Assembly (NCBI GenBank): GCA_963628435.1
Contig: CAVGEY010000011.1
Span: 1 to 64,000, forward strand
Reading direction: 5' to 3'
From: CAKSQF01 sp963628435
GTDB lineage: Bacteria; Bacillota; Clostridia; Oscillospirales; CAG-272
DNA length: 64,000 nt
Translations under genes and position numbers: made by a program
In this document: piece after piece, positions 17,901 through 26,875 of the stretch
Layout: every line of letters starts with the position of its first letter
How positions within the stretch are numbered: position 1 is the first letter of the stretch
The notes under the pieces: generated by a model
What the model was told of the DNA's origin: nothing
Seen by the model: the letters and a program-made list of their open reading frames with translations, nothing else
Database searches by the model: none

Positions 17901-19079
17901 TTATTCGATTTTTCCGAACCGTTTAAGCGGGAAAATTCGGAATACCGCCTTTCCTATTACATATCTTTCGTCTATAAAGCCGAAATATCGGCTGTCTTTT
18001 GAATTGTTGCGGTTATCGCCGAGCACAAATATTCTCCCTTCGGGTACAACCGCTTCCCAGCAGTTGTTTTCATCGGGTGTAAGTGATTCGTACCTTATCA
18101 TCACATCATGCTCTTTTGTGTATGTTTCGTCAAGCCGAACTCCGTTTACTTCAACGGCACCTGTGGTAAAATCGATTTTGATTGTGTCGCCGCCCATCGC
18201 GATAACGCGCTTGACAATCGGCTCGGTCGGCTGTGTCGGCTCTTGAATTATCACAATGTCGCCGTGATTCAGAGTGAAAATATTTGAAATGAGCAGAACA
18301 TCATAACTCTCCGATTTTGATGCCTGACTGTATATCGGACTTCCTTTCAGTGTCGGCTCCATTGATGAGCCCTGAACGGGTGAGTGCCTGATAAAAAATG
18401 ACATAACGACAAGCACCGCGACAACGGCATAAGCGAAAAGCTCATACCAGTCAAATACCGATGATGTGGCGTTTTTCACTATGTTTTTTTTCGGCCGTGA
18501 GCCGCCTTTGCTTTTGTCATTCGGCAAATCGTTTACCGAGAGGGAATCGGTCGGCGTCTCCTCACTGTTCTCGTTTTTACCGTCGTCTAAACCTGTTATG
18601 TAAAGAAAAAATGAATCAAAATCATCAAAATAGCATACACCGTCATTTGACTCTTCCGACAGTCGGGCTTCCTCGCCCGCATTATTTGTAAGTAAATAAT
18701 ATTTGCCGGAATACTTTTTCGGATCTGCCGATTCATTGTTTTCGTCCGCACTGCCGACAATCGCCGCAAATGCGTAAGGCTCGCCGGAGGCGGTAAGACT
18801 GCCGTAAATCGGCGAAATCAGCTCGGAGTAAACAGACTGCATATCCAAATTGCTGCCGTCAATGCCGATAAATGCTCCGCTCCCGCTTTCCAAATTGCGT
18901 ACACCGTAATCGGCGGCCTCGGTGAGATCGGAAAACATCTCGAATTTGCCGTCTGCGTCAAGTGAAAAAAAGCCGTGTTTGATGTCTATTTCATTCAGAA
19001 CCGATTTTTCGAATTTGCCGATAAATGTGTCGCTCTGTATTTGATTTTCAAATCGGAAAAACAAAATAATATATTTCAA
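17901..19079 (-). CDS. lepB: Signal peptidase I with long cytoplasmic N-terminal extension
   Basis: Type I signal peptidase (S26) releasing secreted proteins at the membrane. The C-terminal part is canonical: transmembrane segment 212-230, catalytic Ser239 in GSSMEPTL, general base Lys290 in IVKRVIAMGGD and the box E-type FVLGDNRNNSKDSR. Ahead of the membrane segment lie about 210 residues with no domain I recognise. They comprise a mixed region (1-165, with repeated Asp/Glu/Phe) and a Ser/Asp/Lys-rich linker (166-208). Normal Gram-positive enzymes are about 180 aa. The start is TTG with GAGGA 7 nt upstream, which supports the full length. It heads lepB-rbgA-rnhB-yraN from its own promoter. 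Confidence 0.93.
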   Translation of the reverse strand: MKYIILFFRFENQIQSDTFIGKFEKSVLNEIDIKHGFFSLDADGKFEMFSDLTEAADYGVRNLESGSGAFIGIDGSNLDMQSVYSELISPIYGSLTASGEPYAFAAIVGSADENNESADPKKYSGKYYLLTNNAGEEARLSEESNDGVCYFDDFDSFFLYITGLDDGKNENSEETPTDSLSVNDLPNDKSKGGSRPKKNIVKNATSSVFDWYELFAYAVVAVLVVMSFFIRHSPVQGSSMEPTLKGSPIYSQASKSESYDVLLISNIFTLNHGDIVIIQEPTQPTEPIVKRVIAMGGDTIKIDFTTGAVEVNGVRLDETYTKEHDVMIRYESLTPDENNCWEAVVPEGRIFVLGDNRNNSKDSRYFGFIDERYVIGKAVFRIFPLKRFGKIE

Positions 19080-19149
19080 TGTAAAATCCTCGATTAAAAA
19101 TTATCATGGATACGGTGCTTTTTGCTTGTATTTTTGCACACACACCGAA

Positions 19150-19178
19150 ATTATACCACAATGACGGAAAAATGTAAA
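19150..19178 (-). promoter_or_regulatory. Promoter of lepB operon
   Basis: Minus strand TTTACA, 17-bp spacer, TATAAT with TGG before the -10. It faces away from the rplS promoter, with only about 40 bp between the two -35 elements. Confidence 0.85.
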
Positions 19179-19220
19179 GAATCCGCGGCGTAATTTTTTT
19201 TATTTTTTTCAAAAAAACTA

Positions 19221-19249
19221 TTGCTTTTTTTGTTTCGGCATGATATAAT
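19221..19249 (+). promoter_or_regulatory. Promoter of rplS-rpmE
   Basis: TTGCTT, 17-bp spacer, TATAAT with TGA before the -10. Transcription would begin near 19256, leaving a leader of about 90 nt. Confidence 0.87.
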
Positions 19250-19256
19250 ACGAACT

Positions 19257-19345
19257 GCGTGTCATAAGGCAAGCCGAAGGGTGGTCCTCTGCATATAGCT
19301 CTGCATGAACATCCGGGATTATCCAAATCAAGGAGGAAGCCGAAA
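19257..19345 (+). promoter_or_regulatory. Possible L19 autoregulatory leader RNA
   Basis: The roughly 90-nt untranslated leader of rplS can form local stems (for example GCATATAGCTCTGC around 19289-19302). L19 leaders are a known autoregulatory RNA class in Bacillota at exactly this location. I cannot confirm the consensus by eye, so position is the main evidence. Confidence 0.35.
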
Positions 19346-19702
19346 ATGGATCTTATTAAGGCTTTTACAAACGAGCAGCTCAAGGAAGAAGTACCCGCAT
19401 TCAAAATCGGTGACACTGTACGTGTTCACAATAAAATCGTCGAGGTAGCTTCGGACGGTAAGGTAAGAGAGAGAATTCAGCTTTTCGAAGGCATCGTAAT
19501 TGCCAAGAAGGGCGGCGGAATTTCCGAAACATTCACAGTAAGACGCGTAGCTTACGGCTGCGGTGTCGAAAAGACCTTCCCGTTGCATTCGCCTAATGTC
19601 GCAAAGGTAGAGACCGTTCGTACAGGTAAAGTTCGCCGTGCAAAGCTCTATTATGTTCGCGATAAGCAGGGCAAGGATGCGAAAATCAAGGAAAAGATTT
19701 GA
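19346..19702 (+). CDS. rplS: 50S ribosomal protein L19
   Basis: Ribosomal protein at the 30S-50S interface. Family motifs are clear: FKIGDTVRVHNK, RERIQLFEGIVIAKKGGG and SETFTVRRVAYGCGVEKTFPLHSP. The 118-residue length is normal, with a four- to six-residue insertion (ASDGKV) before RERIQ. GGAGG precedes the ATG. In most Bacillota rplS is collinear with lepB-rbgA-rnhB; here it is divergent from them and instead precedes rpmE. Confidence 0.97.
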   Translation: MDLIKAFTNEQLKEEVPAFKIGDTVRVHNKIVEVASDGKVRERIQLFEGIVIAKKGGGISETFTVRRVAYGCGVEKTFPLHSPNVAKVETVRTGKVRRAKLYYVRDKQGKDAKIKEKI

Positions 19703-19751
19703 TTTTTCGAAAATGTCAGCGATTATATTTTAAGAAAATGAGGTGTTAAAG

Positions 19752-19958
19752 ATGAAGGCCGGAATCCATCCCGATTACAAAGAATGCACAATCAGATGCG
19801 CGTGCGGCGCCGAATATAAAACCCGCTCCACGAAAGGCGATATGACAGTTGAAATTTGCTCAAAATGCCATCCTTTCTTCACGGGCAAACAGAAGTTTGT
19901 AGACGCAGGCGGACGCGTTGACAAATTCAAAAAGCGTCTTGCAGGACTGCAGAAGTAA
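19752..19958 (+). CDS. rpmE: 50S ribosomal protein L31, zinc-binding type
   Basis: The 68-residue protein keeps four zinc-ligand cysteines, C16-x-C18 and C36-x2-C39, so it is the Zn-dependent C+ form, not the zinc-free paralogue. The start at 19752 (MKAGIHPDYKE) has GAGGTG 7 nt upstream; an in-frame GTG three codons earlier is part of that ribosome site. It follows rplS by 49 nt and ends at a terminator. Confidence 0.96.
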   Translation: MKAGIHPDYKECTIRCACGAEYKTRSTKGDMTVEICSKCHPFFTGKQKFVDAGGRVDKFKKRLAGLQK

Positions 19959-19986
19959 TTCGGTATTTTTAATTTTTTGGGTTTTT

Positions 19987-20037
19987 GAGGCACATTCGCG
20001 ATTTTTGATATGCAAAAGTTGCGGTGTGCCTCTTTTT
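19987..20037 (+). terminator. Terminator of rplS-rpmE
   Basis: Stem GAGGCACA with TGTGCCTC, continued by an imperfect inner stem (CGCGATTTTTG with GCAAAAGTTGCG), followed by TTTTT. Confidence 0.85.
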
Positions 20038-20107
20038 CGATTTTACACTTTTTCATTTGCTTGTTTACAGCGTATTATTTTGATATGAGAAGGAGATAAG
20101 ACCTGTC

Positions 20108-21415
20108 ATGGATGAACAAATTTCCGCATTTGAAAAAAGCTGTCCTCTTGCAGTTCTCGTTTCGGTGCTTACCCCCGATAAAGATTCGCATGAGCAGGCG
20201 GTATCTCTTGACGAACTCGAAAGACTGCTCGAAACAGCGGGCGGCAAACTTTTCTGTACGGTCGTACAGCAGCTTCCGAATCCGATTGCCAGGACCTATA
20301 TCGGGAGCGGAAAACTTAAAGAACTCGGAGAGCTTTGCCGCACCAATGATGTTTCGCTTGTGATTTTCGACGATGAACTGTCTCCTGTTCAGATAAGAAA
20401 TATCGAAGAGGCAATATCCGAAAACGCCGGCGACGAAAAAAACGATTATTCGGTCAGAATAATTGACCGCTCAATGCTGATACTCGATATTTTCGCACTG
20501 CACGCAAAATCGGGCGAAGGCAAACTTCAGGTTGAACTTGCCCAGCTTAAATATACGATTCCACGTCTTACCGGAAAAGGTAACGAAATGTCAAGACTCG
20601 GCGGCGGAATCGGTACAAGAGGCCCCGGCGAATCAAAGCTCGAAACAGACAGACGCCATCTTCAGCGAAGAATCAACAGCCTGAATGAGCAGATAGCCGA
20701 ACTTGAAAAATCGAGACTGACGATGCGCGCAAAGAGAGACAGGTCGGGGCTGCAAAAGGTTGCCATTGTCGGATATACAAATGCCGGTAAATCAACTCTG
20801 CTTAACCGCCTTACCGGTGCGGGCATACTTGCGGAGGATAAGCTGTTCGCAACACTCGATCCGACTACAAGAGCGTATAAACTTCCGAGCGGGAGAGAAA
20901 TTCTGCTTACCGATACCGTCGGATTTATCAGAAGACTTCCTCACCATTTAATATCGGCATTTCGCTCGACACTTGATGAAGTAAGATATACGGATGCCGT
21001 CATGCTTCTCGTTGATGCTTCGGATTCCGAAGCGGAAAGTCAGCTTGAAGTAACCGAAAAGCTTCTCTATGATTTGGGCGCGGCCGATAAACCGAGACTT
21101 TATGTGCTGAACAAATGCGATGCCGCAGAATATATTGCTCCCGAACTTCTTTACAGGGTAAAAGATTCGGATACCGTGGCGATTTCGGCTCTTGACGGAA
21201 GAGGAATAGATGACCTTGTCGAAAAACTCGAGAAGATTGCGCTTGCCGGAAAAAGACTTGTCAGACTTAAAATACCGCTTTCAAGACAGGATCTTGTCGC
21301 AAAGCTCTATGCCGTTGCGTCTGTCGAAAATGTCGAATACGGCGATGAATATGCGGATGTTATAGCTCTGATGGATGAAAAGGCGGAAGGACAGTTCAAA
21401 AAATATATGAACTGA
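20108..21415 (+). CDS. hflX: GTPase HflX
   Basis: Ribosome-associated GTPase that splits stalled or stress-hibernating 70S ribosomes. It shows the N-terminal HflX nucleotide-binding-like domain with YIGSGKLKEL, the glycine-rich signature RLGGGIGTRGPGESKLE, a coiled-coil linker, then the GTPase domain with P-loop GYTNAGKST, G3 DTVGF and G4 NKCD. The length of 435 aa is typical. The AAGGAG site is about 12 nt from the ATG, rather far, but no better start exists. It is followed closely by yigZ. Confidence 0.96.
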   Translation: MDEQISAFEKSCPLAVLVSVLTPDKDSHEQAVSLDELERLLETAGGKLFCTVVQQLPNPIARTYIGSGKLKELGELCRTNDVSLVIFDDELSPVQIRNIEEAISENAGDEKNDYSVRIIDRSMLILDIFALHAKSGEGKLQVELAQLKYTIPRLTGKGNEMSRLGGGIGTRGPGESKLETDRRHLQRRINSLNEQIAELEKSRLTMRAKRDRSGLQKVAIVGYTNAGKSTLLNRLTGAGILAEDKLFATLDPTTRAYKLPSGREILLTDTVGFIRRLPHHLISAFRSTLDEVRYTDAVMLLVDASDSEAESQLEVTEKLLYDLGAADKPRLYVLNKCDAAEYIAPELLYRVKDSDTVAISALDGRGIDDLVEKLEKIALAGKRLVRLKIPLSRQDLVAKLYAVASVENVEYGDEYADVIALMDEKAEGQFKKYMN

Positions 21416-21449
21416 AATCGTAAAAGCGGTTATCGAAACGGAGATGTAT

Positions 21450-22097
21450 ATGGAGGATAGATATGTAACTCTCGGCGGATGCGGATTTTCCGAATATGAA
21501 GACAGAAAAAGCCGATTTCTCGGTTATGCCGCCCATGTTGCAACCGAGAAAGAGGCAATCGATTTTGTCTCTTCAATAAGAAAAAAACATTCGGATGCCC
21601 GACATAATGTCTACGCTTATGTGATAAAAGAAGGAAACTATGTAAGATACAGTGATGACGGCGAACCGCAGGGAACCGCCGGCATGCCGGTGCTTGACGT
21701 AATACGCAAATCGGGATTTACCGATGCGGTTATAGTCGTAACAAGATATTTCGGCGGTATACTTCTCGGTACGGGCGGACTTGTACACGCATATACCGAG
21801 GCTGCATCACTTGCGGCAAAAGACGCCGAAATAGTCGAATATGAGCCGTTCGGTGAAGTTCTGCTTTCAACCGACTATTCGACATGGCAGAAAATGTCGC
21901 ATGCTTTTTTGTCTATGCCGCTTATCATCGATTCGATAAATTACGGGGCCGATGTAGAGGTAAAAGTCGCGGTTCCCGTAGGATATGTCGATAAGCTGCT
22001 CGAACTTGTGACCGAACTGTCATCCGGGCGCGACTGCGGAATTCTCGTCGGGAATCGTTATGACCGAATAAAGAGCAGAGACGGCGACAGACAATAA
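21450..22097 (+). CDS. yigZ: YigZ/IMPACT family protein
   Basis: Two-domain protein related to eukaryotic IMPACT. The N-terminal UPF0029 signature is plain (KSRFLGYA, SDARHNVYAY, YSDDGEPQGTAGMP, VVTRYFGGILLGTGGLVHAY) and a C-terminal DUF1949 domain follows. The molecular role in bacteria is not established; links to translation have been proposed. I start at the second ATG (21450), because GGAG touches the first ATG (21444) but sits 6 nt before the second. It follows hflX by 34 nt. Confidence 0.93.
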   Translation: MEDRYVTLGGCGFSEYEDRKSRFLGYAAHVATEKEAIDFVSSIRKKHSDARHNVYAYVIKEGNYVRYSDDGEPQGTAGMPVLDVIRKSGFTDAVIVVTRYFGGILLGTGGLVHAYTEAASLAAKDAEIVEYEPFGEVLLSTDYSTWQKMSHAFLSMPLIIDSINYGADVEVKVAVPVGYVDKLLELVTELSSGRDCGILVGNRYDRIKSRDGDRQ

Positions 22098-22114
22098 ATC
22101 GAATATTGATACAT

Positions 22115-22138
22115 AAAAGAGGGTTTTTCCCTTTTTTT
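22115..22138 (+). terminator. Weak intrinsic terminator after yigZ
   Basis: AAAAGAGGG pairs with CCCTTTTTT around a five-T loop and is followed by more T. Only three G-C pairs support it, so partial read-through into dnaG is likely. Confidence 0.45.
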
Positions 22139-22176
22139 GCGTATATTATGGGTGATTTCAAAAAGGAGGACGGATA

Positions 22177-23946
22177 ATGCCGTATATCGATCGATCTGTC
22201 ATAGAAGAGATAAAACTTCGATGCAATATCGAAGAAATAATTTCGACCTATGTGACGCTTAAACGTTCGGGATCCAATTATGTCGGACTGTGTCCGTTCC
22301 ACAGTGAGAAATCGCCTTCGTTTACCGTGTTCGCCGATGAGGGAAACTTTTACTGTTTCGGTTGCGGAGCGGGCGGAGACGTCATCAATTTCATTCGCAG
22401 GGCCGAAAATCTCGATTATCCGTCGGCGGTTGAGCTTCTTGCCAAGCGTGTAGGTATAACGATTAAGCGTACGGATGAGGAAAAGATTGAAAATGACAGG
22501 CGTGAGCGCACACTTGCGATGAACAGGGACGCCGCCAGATATTTCAGCGATGTTCTGCTGAATAAACCAGAAGGCGCAAAAGGACTTGCCTATCTTAAAT
22601 CAAGAGGATTGTCGCCTCATCTTATTCGACATTTCGGACTCGGATTTGCACCCGACGATTTCGGAGCTTTTCCGAACTTCATGAAAAGCAAAGGATATAC
22701 CGATTCCGAGCTGTCGGCGGCATATCTCACACGCGTTTCCGAAAAAAGCGGTATGTCATACAGCCTTTTCCGCAATCGTGTTATTTTTCCGATTATCTCA
22801 ACAACCGGCGATGTAATAGCATTCGGCGGTCGTGTCATGGATGATTCAAAGCCCAAATATCTTAATTCTTCGGATACGCCGGCTTTCAAAAAAAGCAAGA
22901 ATCTGTTTGCGTTGAATTTTGCAAAATCGTCATGCGCCGAACAGATGATTCTGTGCGAGGGCTATATGGATGTTATCGCACTGCACGGCGCGGGATTTAC
23001 AAACGCGGTGGCAACTCTCGGTACGGCGATAACCCCCGAACAGGCACGCGTATTCAAACGCTATACCAAAAGCGTTATAATCTGCTATGACGCGGATGAA
23101 GCGGGGCAGAACGCCGCCTCTAAAGCATTCAGACTTCTCGGTGAGGCGGGAGTCGAATGTAAAATTCTCAAAGTAAAAAACGCTAAAGATCCGGATGAAT
23201 ATATAAAGAAGTACGGCGGTACGGCTTTCAAGAAACTTCTTGAGGGAAGCCGCTCGGAATTTGATTTTCGGTTTGACAGGATAAAAGAAAAATATAATTT
23301 TGACCTGCCCGATGAGAAAATAAAGGCGCTTGATGAAACAATAAATTTGATATCCGATGTAAACTCGGCAGCCAAACGCGATATTTATATTTATTCGGTA
23401 GCGCCGATATTCGGCGTGACACCCGAATCACTCAGACGCGATATAGAAAAAAAGATTCAAAAGCGCAGCAGAATCGACAAAAAAGACGAATCGAAAAAAA
23501 TAATGATGCAGACGGCGGGATACCTTGACAGAGTAAATCCCGATACGGTGAAAAACGTCAGAGCGGCAAGAGCCGAGGAAGCGATTATAGGCATACTTCT
23601 GCTTCATCCCGAATACATTCCGGAATCCGAAAAAAAAGGCAGACCGATTTCGGCGGATGAATTTGTAACCGAGTTCGGAAAAAAGATCTGCTCGGCAATG
23701 CTCGAACTTGCGAAATCGGGCAGTTTTGACGAGTCGCTTCTCGGTCAGACACTTTCGGTTGATGAAATGGACAGACTGTCGAAACTCAGACTCGCAAGAT
23801 ATAATCTTGTTGACAATACGATTGACGTTCTTTTTTCCTGCAGAGATACACTCTGCGATGCGGCGGCCGACAAAACGCTTGACATAAATCAGATTATAGA
23901 GAAAAAGCGAAAAAAGACGGCGGATGAACACGGCGGCGTAAAATAA
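22177..23946 (+). CDS. dnaG: DNA primase
   Basis: Makes RNA primers at the replication fork. The CHC2 zinc module has C39, H42, C60 and C63. The Toprim core follows with CEGYMDVIAL, the acidic CYDADEAGQ and catalytic loops. The C-terminal domain (about 430-589), which would contact DnaB helicase, is divergent in sequence, as is common. AAGGAGG precedes the ATG. The gene lies upstream of two sigma-70 genes, echoing the widespread dnaG-rpoD arrangement of the macromolecular synthesis operon. Confidence 0.96.
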   Translation: MPYIDRSVIEEIKLRCNIEEIISTYVTLKRSGSNYVGLCPFHSEKSPSFTVFADEGNFYCFGCGAGGDVINFIRRAENLDYPSAVELLAKRVGITIKRTDEEKIENDRRERTLAMNRDAARYFSDVLLNKPEGAKGLAYLKSRGLSPHLIRHFGLGFAPDDFGAFPNFMKSKGYTDSELSAAYLTRVSEKSGMSYSLFRNRVIFPIISTTGDVIAFGGRVMDDSKPKYLNSSDTPAFKKSKNLFALNFAKSSCAEQMILCEGYMDVIALHGAGFTNAVATLGTAITPEQARVFKRYTKSVIICYDADEAGQNAASKAFRLLGEAGVECKILKVKNAKDPDEYIKKYGGTAFKKLLEGSRSEFDFRFDRIKEKYNFDLPDEKIKALDETINLISDVNSAAKRDIYIYSVAPIFGVTPESLRRDIEKKIQKRSRIDKKDESKKIMMQTAGYLDRVNPDTVKNVRAARAEEAIIGILLLHPEYIPESEKKGRPISADEFVTEFGKKICSAMLELAKSGSFDESLLGQTLSVDEMDRLSKLRLARYNLVDNTIDVLFSCRDTLCDAAADKTLDINQIIEKKRKKTADEHGGVK

Positions 23947-24020
23947 CGCCGCGGTAACAAAACTGTTGTATATATTATATGATCAAAACCTATTGAAAAA
24001 AACCGGAGGAATTCAATTTT

Positions 24021-25232
24021 ATGAGATTAAACGGCGATGATATGACCGATTCTGTTTATGATGAAGAACAGCTTGCAGACGGTGTTGAAAAAATAACCGG
24101 GCTTGACTTTCCCGATGATTTTGACGACAGCGCTTTTGATGAACCCCCTGTGATTTGCGATAATCCCGAAGGCGATGAAACCGAAATTGCCGACTATATG
24201 CAGAACTCAAATGCCGACGAACTTGTAAACGAAATGGGACAGTATTCGAGCGCCGAGGATATGGAAAAGGCGTTGGCACGCGACGGACTCTCAATCGATG
24301 ACCCCGTTCGTCTTTATCTTAAGGAAATCGGCGAGGTCGAACTTCTCAGTGCCGACACCGAGATGTCGCTTGCTCAGCAGGTTTATGAAGGTATACAGGC
24401 TCAGAGCGTTATCGACGAACTGGAAAAATCATCGTCGATCGATGCCGATGACGAATCGGTGCGTGAATACATAAAGACACTCGAAAAAAAGGTAAAAGCA
24501 GGAGAGAGAGCCAAGGACAGCCTTGTGGAAGCGAATCTGAGACTTGTGGTCAGCATTGCCAAACGTCATTCGGGTAAGGGACTTTCGTTCCTTGATCTTA
24601 TACAGGAGGGTAATCTCGGACTTCTCAAAGCGGCCGAAAAGTTCGATTACCGCAAGGGATATAAATTTTCCACCTATGCCACATGGTGGATAAGACAGTC
24701 AATAACACGTGCCGTTGCCGATCAGGCGAGAACGATAAGAATCCCGGTGCACATGGTCGAAACCATTCATCGACTTTCAAAAACATCAAGACAGCTTAAT
24801 CAGGAACTCGGACGCGAACCGACAGTTGACGAAATTGCCTCGGCAATGAATCTTACCTCCGAAAAAGTCCGCGAAATAATGCGGATAGCCATGGATCCGG
24901 TTTCTCTTGAAACGCCGATAGGTGAAGAAGAGGACTCGCATCTCGGAGATTTTATCAGGGACGATAATACCATGACGCCGTCGGATTCTGTTTTTCATTC
25001 GATGCTTCATGACGAGCTTCTCAAGGAGCTTCACAGTCTGAGTCCGAGAGAGGAAAAAGTCATTCTGCTCAGATACGGACTTATTGATAATCATGTGCAT
25101 ACTCTCGAGGAAGTGGGAGCGACTCTCAATATTACAAGGGAGCGTGTAAGACAGATAGAGGCAAAAGCACTTCGCAAAATCAGAGGCAAAATATCATTTA
25201 AGAAAAAAAGCATCAACGACTATATCGATTAA
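24021..25232 (+). CDS. rpoD: RpoD-family sigma factor, divergent paralogue
   Basis: Sigma-70 group 1/2 factor. It has an acidic N-terminal segment (1-75), region 1.2 (DDPVRLYLKEIG, about 93-104), region 2 with the nearly invariant YKFSTYATWWIRQSI, regions 3.0-3.1 (IRIPVHMVETIHR) and region 4.2 TLEEVGATLNITRERVRQIE. Promoter-reading residues of regions 2.4 and 4.2 are close to those of its neighbour, so it should read similar -35/-10 promoters. It departs from the canonical end: instead of LRHPSRS it has IRGKISFKKKS. It starts 74 nt after dnaG. Whether it is a stationary-phase, stress or redundant primary factor is unknown. Confidence 0.93.
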   Translation: MRLNGDDMTDSVYDEEQLADGVEKITGLDFPDDFDDSAFDEPPVICDNPEGDETEIADYMQNSNADELVNEMGQYSSAEDMEKALARDGLSIDDPVRLYLKEIGEVELLSADTEMSLAQQVYEGIQAQSVIDELEKSSSIDADDESVREYIKTLEKKVKAGERAKDSLVEANLRLVVSIAKRHSGKGLSFLDLIQEGNLGLLKAAEKFDYRKGYKFSTYATWWIRQSITRAVADQARTIRIPVHMVETIHRLSKTSRQLNQELGREPTVDEIASAMNLTSEKVREIMRIAMDPVSLETPIGEEEDSHLGDFIRDDNTMTPSDSVFHSMLHDELLKELHSLSPREEKVILLRYGLIDNHVHTLEEVGATLNITRERVRQIEAKALRKIRGKISFKKKSINDYID

Positions 25233-25354
25233 ATAAAAAGTTCGGCAGCATAAAGTGCGGCGGCAAGCAATAACCGCAGGTGACGACCGATAGCGCGTAA
25301 CCGTATGATGACGGCGGCGTATTCGGCCGGAAATATGAAAGGTGTGCATAACTG

Positions 25355-26554
25355 ATGAAATTCGATAACGAAAATATATTGACCGATGATCCGAGTGTGG
25401 ATGAAATTATTGAAAACAGCTCCAAATCAAGTTCGCTTACCGACAGCGAGCTGATTGACACATTTGCCGACGATGATTTCGATATTGAAAATGTTGAAAA
25501 GAAATGCGAAATTATGGACGATGCCGACCGAGCGGATGTTGAAGTGAAAATCGACGCCGCCGAAATGAGCGAAATCGAAAGTGATGCAGAGCGTTACGCT
25601 ACCGCCGAAGAAATGGAAAAAGATCTCCTTCAGGACGGACTTTCGGTTGATGATCCGGTACGTATGTATCTTAAAGAAATAGGTCAGATTGAACTTTTGA
25701 AGCCCGAGGAAGAGACCGAGCTTGCGCAGATAATGAATGCCGGTATTGAAGCGGATGAAATGCTGAAAAATTCCGAAGGACTTGACGAAGAGCGGATAAA
25801 AGAACTTGAAAAGTTGAGCCGCAGCGGCATCAATGCGAAAAATCGGCTTGTCGAAGCCAACTTAAGACTTGTCGTAAGCGTTGCAAAGCGTCATTCCGGT
25901 AAAGGATTGTCATTCCTTGATCTTATACAGGAGGGAAATTTCGGGCTTCTTAAAGCGGTTGAAAAGTTCGATTACAGCAAAGGATTCAAATTTTCGACGT
26001 ACGCCACATGGTGGATAAGACAGTCGATAACACGCGCCATTGCCGATCAGGCAAGAACAATAAGAATACCCGTTCATATGGTTGAAACAATCCATAAGGT
26101 TTCGCGCGCTTCAAGAAAACTTCTTCAGGAGCTCGGCAGAGAACCTACGGTCGAAGAAATAGCGAAAGAAATAGAGATGCCGACCGATAAAGTGCGTGAG
26201 ATAATGAAAATAGCAATGGATCCCGTTCCGCTCGAGACACCGGTCGGTGAAGAGGAAGATTCGCAGCTTTATGATTTTATCGAAGATGAGGACTCACCGT
26301 CCCCGTCCGAAAGCGTATCTCAAAATATGCTCCGTGAGCAGCTTTTTTCGGTACTGCACACGCTTACACCCAGGGAAGAGCAGGTTCTTATGATGCGCTA
26401 CGGTCTGAAAGACGGTAAGCAGCATACTCTTGAAGAGGTCGGAGCGGCCTTTCAGATTACAAGAGAGCGTATTCGTCAGATAGAAGCAAAAGCATTGAGA
26501 AAACTGCGCCATCCGAGCAGATCACGGAAACTTCGCGATTATCTTGACAATTAG
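25355..26554 (+). CDS. rpoD: Primary sigma factor RpoD/SigA (canonical copy)
   Basis: Second sigma-70 gene, 122 nt downstream of the first. Regions 1.2 (DDPVRMYLKEIG), 2 (YATWWIRQSITR), 3 and 4 (TLEEVGAAFQITRERIRQ) are complete, and the C-terminus LRKLRHPSRSRKLRDYL is the signature of housekeeping SigA. The acidic N-tail (1-85) replaces region 1.1 and is unrelated in detail to the neighbour. AAAGGTG lies 10 nt before the ATG. I infer this is the main vegetative factor and the upstream copy a recent or divergent paralogue. I could not place an independent promoter between them. Confidence 0.94.
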   Translation: MKFDNENILTDDPSVDEIIENSSKSSSLTDSELIDTFADDDFDIENVEKKCEIMDDADRADVEVKIDAAEMSEIESDAERYATAEEMEKDLLQDGLSVDDPVRMYLKEIGQIELLKPEEETELAQIMNAGIEADEMLKNSEGLDEERIKELEKLSRSGINAKNRLVEANLRLVVSVAKRHSGKGLSFLDLIQEGNFGLLKAVEKFDYSKGFKFSTYATWWIRQSITRAIADQARTIRIPVHMVETIHKVSRASRKLLQELGREPTVEEIAKEIEMPTDKVREIMKIAMDPVPLETPVGEEEDSQLYDFIEDEDSPSPSESVSQNMLREQLFSVLHTLTPREEQVLMMRYGLKDGKQHTLEEVGAAFQITRERIRQIEAKALRKLRHPSRSRKLRDYLDN

Positions 26555-26753
26555 GATAACCGAAAAATAAATTTAAAAATTAGTGAAACCATCAAAAATA
26601 CGCTTGAAGTTTTGTTGATAATGTTTAACGCTAATGTGCATGATGACTAAAAACAGCACTCATTATTGTGCATTATAAATTAAGAAAGTATGAACGCTGA
26701 AGCGGGGCGCCGATTTGGCGAAAAAATATTTCATTTTTTGTCAAAACCACGCC
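26555..26753. other. Non-coding gap after the sigma genes, with one hairpin
   Basis: No gene is visible. A hairpin at 26633-26674 pairs AATGTGCA with TGTGCATT and TGATGA with TCATTA (one bulge, 13-nt loop) but has no U-tract on the plus strand, so it is not a standard terminator. The rest is AT-rich. It ends at a clear promoter for the next gene. Confidence 0.4.
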
Positions 26754-26782
26754 TTGACAGAACTGCTTTTTTGTTATAAAAT
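26754..26782 (+). promoter_or_regulatory. Promoter of the solute-binding-type lipoprotein gene
   Basis: TTGACA, 17-bp spacer, TAAAAT. About 85 nt of leader precede the ATG. Confidence 0.86.
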
Positions 26783-26875
26783 ACAAGAAGCTATGATGGC
26801 ATGCGGTGTGCTTGCCGAAAAAACATAGTTATTCAGTCATAATCCATATAGGAATTTCTAAGGAGGATACCCCGC

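Noticed and set aside
26633..26674. Terminator for the rpoD genes
   Set aside because: The hairpin has no U-tract on the plus strand and a bulged weak stem; kept only as an unexplained hairpin.
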